A DNA stretch of 16,703 bases from Bacteroidota bacterium (lineage in GTDB: Bacteria > Bacteroidota > Bacteroidia > CAILMK01). Location: positions 1 through 16,703 of the forward strand of contig JABDEJ010000052.1 of assembly GCA_013287095.1 (NCBI GenBank), read 5' to 3'. Positions 15,015 through 16,703 of the stretch are shown piece by piece (positions within the stretch are counted from its first letter, which is position 1; each line of letters begins with the position of its first letter). A program made the position numbers and the translations under genes. The notes under the pieces were generated by a model. The model saw only the letters and a list, made by a program, of their open reading frames with translations, did not search any database and was not told the DNA's origin.

Positions 15015-15671
15015 ATGAAAATTTCAAATCTTCTCGTCATCTCTGGTTTGCTGCTGGTATATACTGCCTGTGCCAACCGCAATTCCAACGCGGCATCTGA
15101 CATCCCAGCAAATACCCATCCTCAACCTGTCTATTCAGGTAAAACCGAAAAAGCCACCTTCGCACTTGGCTGCTTCTGGCATTCTGAAGAGATGTTTGCA
15201 GAATTAAAGGGAGTCATTGATGCCGTTCCCGGATATTCTGGCGGCAACAAACCCAATCCCAGTTATGAAGATGTTTGTACAGGAACCACGGGCCATGCCG
15301 AATCTGTAGATGTGACTTATGACCCTACGATAATCACCTATAATCAATTACTTCAGGTATTCTTTGCAGAACATGACCCTACAACACCCAATTATGCAGC
15401 ACCTGACGAAGGAACCCAATACAGGTCGGTGGTATTTTACAGAAACGATGACCAGAAACAACAGGCTGATAAATATATACAGCAACTAACGGCTTCCAAG
15501 AAATATAACAATCCGATCATTACGCAGGTAGTACCTTTTACCAATTTCTACCAGGCGGAAGATTATCATTTACACTATTTCCGCAAGCACCCAAACCAGG
15601 GTTATATTGCTGGCGTCACGCGCCCTGAGATCGAAAAATTCAGGAAGGACTTTAAGGATTGGTTGAAATAG
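15015..15671 (+). CDS. msrA: Peptide-methionine (S)-S-oxide reductase MsrA, lipoprotein form
   Basis: 218 codons. Residues 1-19 form a lipoprotein signal (LLLVYTAC, Cys19), so the enzyme is probably membrane-anchored outside the cytoplasm. The MsrA domain starts near residue 45. GCFWHSEE holds the catalytic Cys53; GYSGG, TGTTGHAESVDVTYDP and YRSVVFY are also diagnostic. A further Cys in YEDVCTGTTG lies beside the substrate-binding loop, as in other MsrA proteins. It reduces methionine-S-sulfoxide in proteins. No MsrB domain is fused. A mature domain of about 170 residues is the usual size. It converges with the WbqC-family gene; the two stop codons share a hairpin. Confidence 0.95.
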   Translation: MKISNLLVISGLLLVYTACANRNSNAASDIPANTHPQPVYSGKTEKATFALGCFWHSEEMFAELKGVIDAVPGYSGGNKPNPSYEDVCTGTTGHAESVDVTYDPTIITYNQLLQVFFAEHDPTTPNYAAPDEGTQYRSVVFYRNDDQKQQADKYIQQLTASKKYNNPIITQVVPFTNFYQAEDYHLHYFRKHPNQGYIAGVTRPEIEKFRKDFKDWLK

Positions 15672-15696
15672 GCGGGATTCATTTTACAATCCCGCC
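15671..15696. terminator. Bidirectional terminator hairpin shared by msrA and the WbqC-family gene
   Basis: GGCGGGATT (15671-15679) and AATCCCGCC (15688-15696) form a perfect 9-bp stem with an 8-nt loop. The last base of the msrA stop is the first stem base, and the stop codon of the opposite gene (15679-15681) lies at the stem-loop junction. Neither side has a strong U run, so termination efficiency is uncertain. Confidence 0.65.
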
Positions 15697-16308
15697 CCCC
15701 CTCAAAATCTCACCAGCCTTTGGCCCTTCAATAAAGATCAAATCAATAATACTAAGGTTTGCTAAAAAGCCATATCTTTCTGTAAAAGCCTGCTGATAAG
15801 GCCTTGCTACAAAATGATCATCGTGTGCATTGAACCTTTCTTTTGGATGGATTTTACTTTTGTAATTATTGTATCCAGTTTCCCTTGCGTCAGAAACAAA
15901 CTGAAGCTGTTGGAGATCAATTTTCAGCATCTTCATAATGAGTATCAACAAACCCTTGTTAAAATCAAACAGGCTATCATACTTAGTGCTATAAAACATC
16001 CCAAATTTGTGAGCATAATGCTCAAAAAAAACTGTTTTGCCATAAGCTGATTTAATACTTTGCCAATGCTGGTGCTGCCAGTGGGTATGGTTGTCAATCA
16101 GGATCTCTTTGATGGGCAAGCGTCTCCGCGATTGGTGGACTGGTACTATCAGATCAATAGGGCCATTCGCCCCTGCTATGGTGCAGCGGTTCCGGTAACT
16201 TTGCTTTTCAAAAGACTCCATGTCATCTATAATGACATGATCAAAACCATAAAATTTGCTCATATATTGAACACAAGGCAGGTACTGAAGTTCTAAGAGA
16301 ATATTCAT
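15679..16308 (-). CDS. WbqC family protein
   Basis: 209 codons from the ATG at 16308 (MNILLELQYLPCVQYMSKF); a TTG at 16326 would add six residues not expected in the family. The N-terminal QYLPCVQYMS, the basic-strand region DLIVPVHQSRRRLPIKEI, and HWQHQHWQSIKSAYGKTVFFEHY are the patterns I associate with WbqC-like proteins. The name comes from an O-antigen gene cluster, but the reaction of the family is not established. No signal peptide, so probably cytoplasmic. The C-terminal SIIDLIFIEGPKAGEIL is also family-like. It is divergent from the acyltransferase, with a 51-nt gap, and convergent with msrA, so it forms a single-gene unit. Confidence 0.85.
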   Translation of the reverse strand: MNILLELQYLPCVQYMSKFYGFDHVIIDDMESFEKQSYRNRCTIAGANGPIDLIVPVHQSRRRLPIKEILIDNHTHWQHQHWQSIKSAYGKTVFFEHYAHKFGMFYSTKYDSLFDFNKGLLILIMKMLKIDLQQLQFVSDARETGYNNYKSKIHPKERFNAHDDHFVARPYQQAFTERYGFLANLSIIDLIFIEGPKAGEILRGGGIVK

Positions 16309-16359
16309 GATTGGATTCGAGCGCAATAATAGCCTTTTTTGCCTGTGTCTGGCTCGTAA

Positions 16360-16703
16360 ATGATAAATTTGCAGGCTATTAATTCTACACTTTTGAATTT
16401 TATTCTCAATATCCTTCTGTACGGCATCGCATCATTACCTTTTCGGTTGCTGTACCTGCTGTCGGATTTTTTGTATTTTGTTGTTTATTATATCATTAGG
16501 TATAGGAGAGATATTGTAGAAATGAACCTGAAAAATGCCTTTCCTGATAAAACCGAAAAGGGAATAAAAGCCATATCCAAACAGTTTTTTAAAGACCTCG
16601 CCGACCTGGCTTTAGAAACCATCAAGATCCTTAAAATCACCCCGGAAGAACTTCAGAAAAGGATTTATTTTGCGGAAAGTGAGGCGTTGAAAAAGTATTT
16701 TTC
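16360..16703 (+). CDS. Lysophospholipid / lipid A-type acyltransferase (LpxL/HtrB family), 5' part
   Basis: 114 complete codons are visible from the ATG at 16360, directly after an in-frame TAA, with no stop before the window edge. The N-terminus LLYGIASLPFRLLYLLSDFLYFVVYYII is the membrane segment typical of this family. It is followed by RYRRDIVEMNLKNAFPDKT and the helix KQFFKDLADLALETIKIL, close to Bacteroidota LpxL/HtrB-like proteins. The catalytic HxxxxD motif would lie beyond the window. It should transfer acyl chains to lipid A or a related lipid at the inner membrane. A -7-like box TAAATTTG (16364-16371) lies just inside this start, so the true start may be further in (for example TTG at 16393). 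Confidence 0.8.
   Translation, partial: MINLQAINSTLLNFILNILLYGIASLPFRLLYLLSDFLYFVVYYIIRYRRDIVEMNLKNAFPDKTEKGIKAISKQFFKDLADLALETIKILKITPEELQKRIYFAESEALKKYF

Overview
The window looks like chromosomal DNA of a Bacteroidota species, possibly from the Chitinophagales side of the phylum. The evidence is many relaxed-lipobox lipoproteins, almost no Shine-Dalgarno sequences, TAnnTTTG-like -7 promoter boxes close to start codons, MsrA as a lipoprotein, a WbqC-family gene, and several AT-rich or CGCAAAG-type intergenic palindromes. No rRNA, tRNA, CRISPR array, transposase or phage gene was seen.

Region 1 (1-10902, all minus strand) is the main feature: a tandem array of a two-gene module. Each module has a longer lipoprotein (family A, about 425-440 aa) followed by a shorter one (family B, about 402-407 aa). 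Four modules are complete. In transcription order they are A4-B4, A3-B3, A2-B2 and A1-B1. A fifth A gene (A0) is cut by the left edge, so the array continues outside the window. All nine proteins have a lipoprotein signal ending in Cys-x-Lys and then a repeat with the core pattern DGG(F/Y)hhhG ... hhK(T/I)DxNGNxxW, which I read as seven propeller blades. Every A stop overlaps the next B start by exactly 29 nt, which points to translational coupling and a fixed A:B pairing. Every A gene is preceded by an AATTATTTGG-like box exactly 25 nt upstream of a conserved TTG codon. The gaps between modules carry AT-rich heptamer repeats. The function is unknown; paired envelope or surface beta-propeller lipoproteins are the best reading.

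Region 2 (10981-12979) has a DUF1304 membrane protein on the minus strand. It diverges from a DoxX-like membrane protein and a classical short-chain dehydrogenase on the plus strand. A perfect 16-bp-arm palindrome lies between the divergent genes.

Region 3 (13000-16703) holds argS, which has a 30-bp hairpin exactly ten codons long inside its reading frame and different palindromic repeats on both sides. It is followed by a lipoprotein MsrA, a convergent WbqC-family gene sharing a bidirectional hairpin with msrA, and the start of an LpxL/HtrB-type acyltransferase running off the right edge. These are ordinary housekeeping and envelope genes. No stretch over 300 bases lacks a gene.
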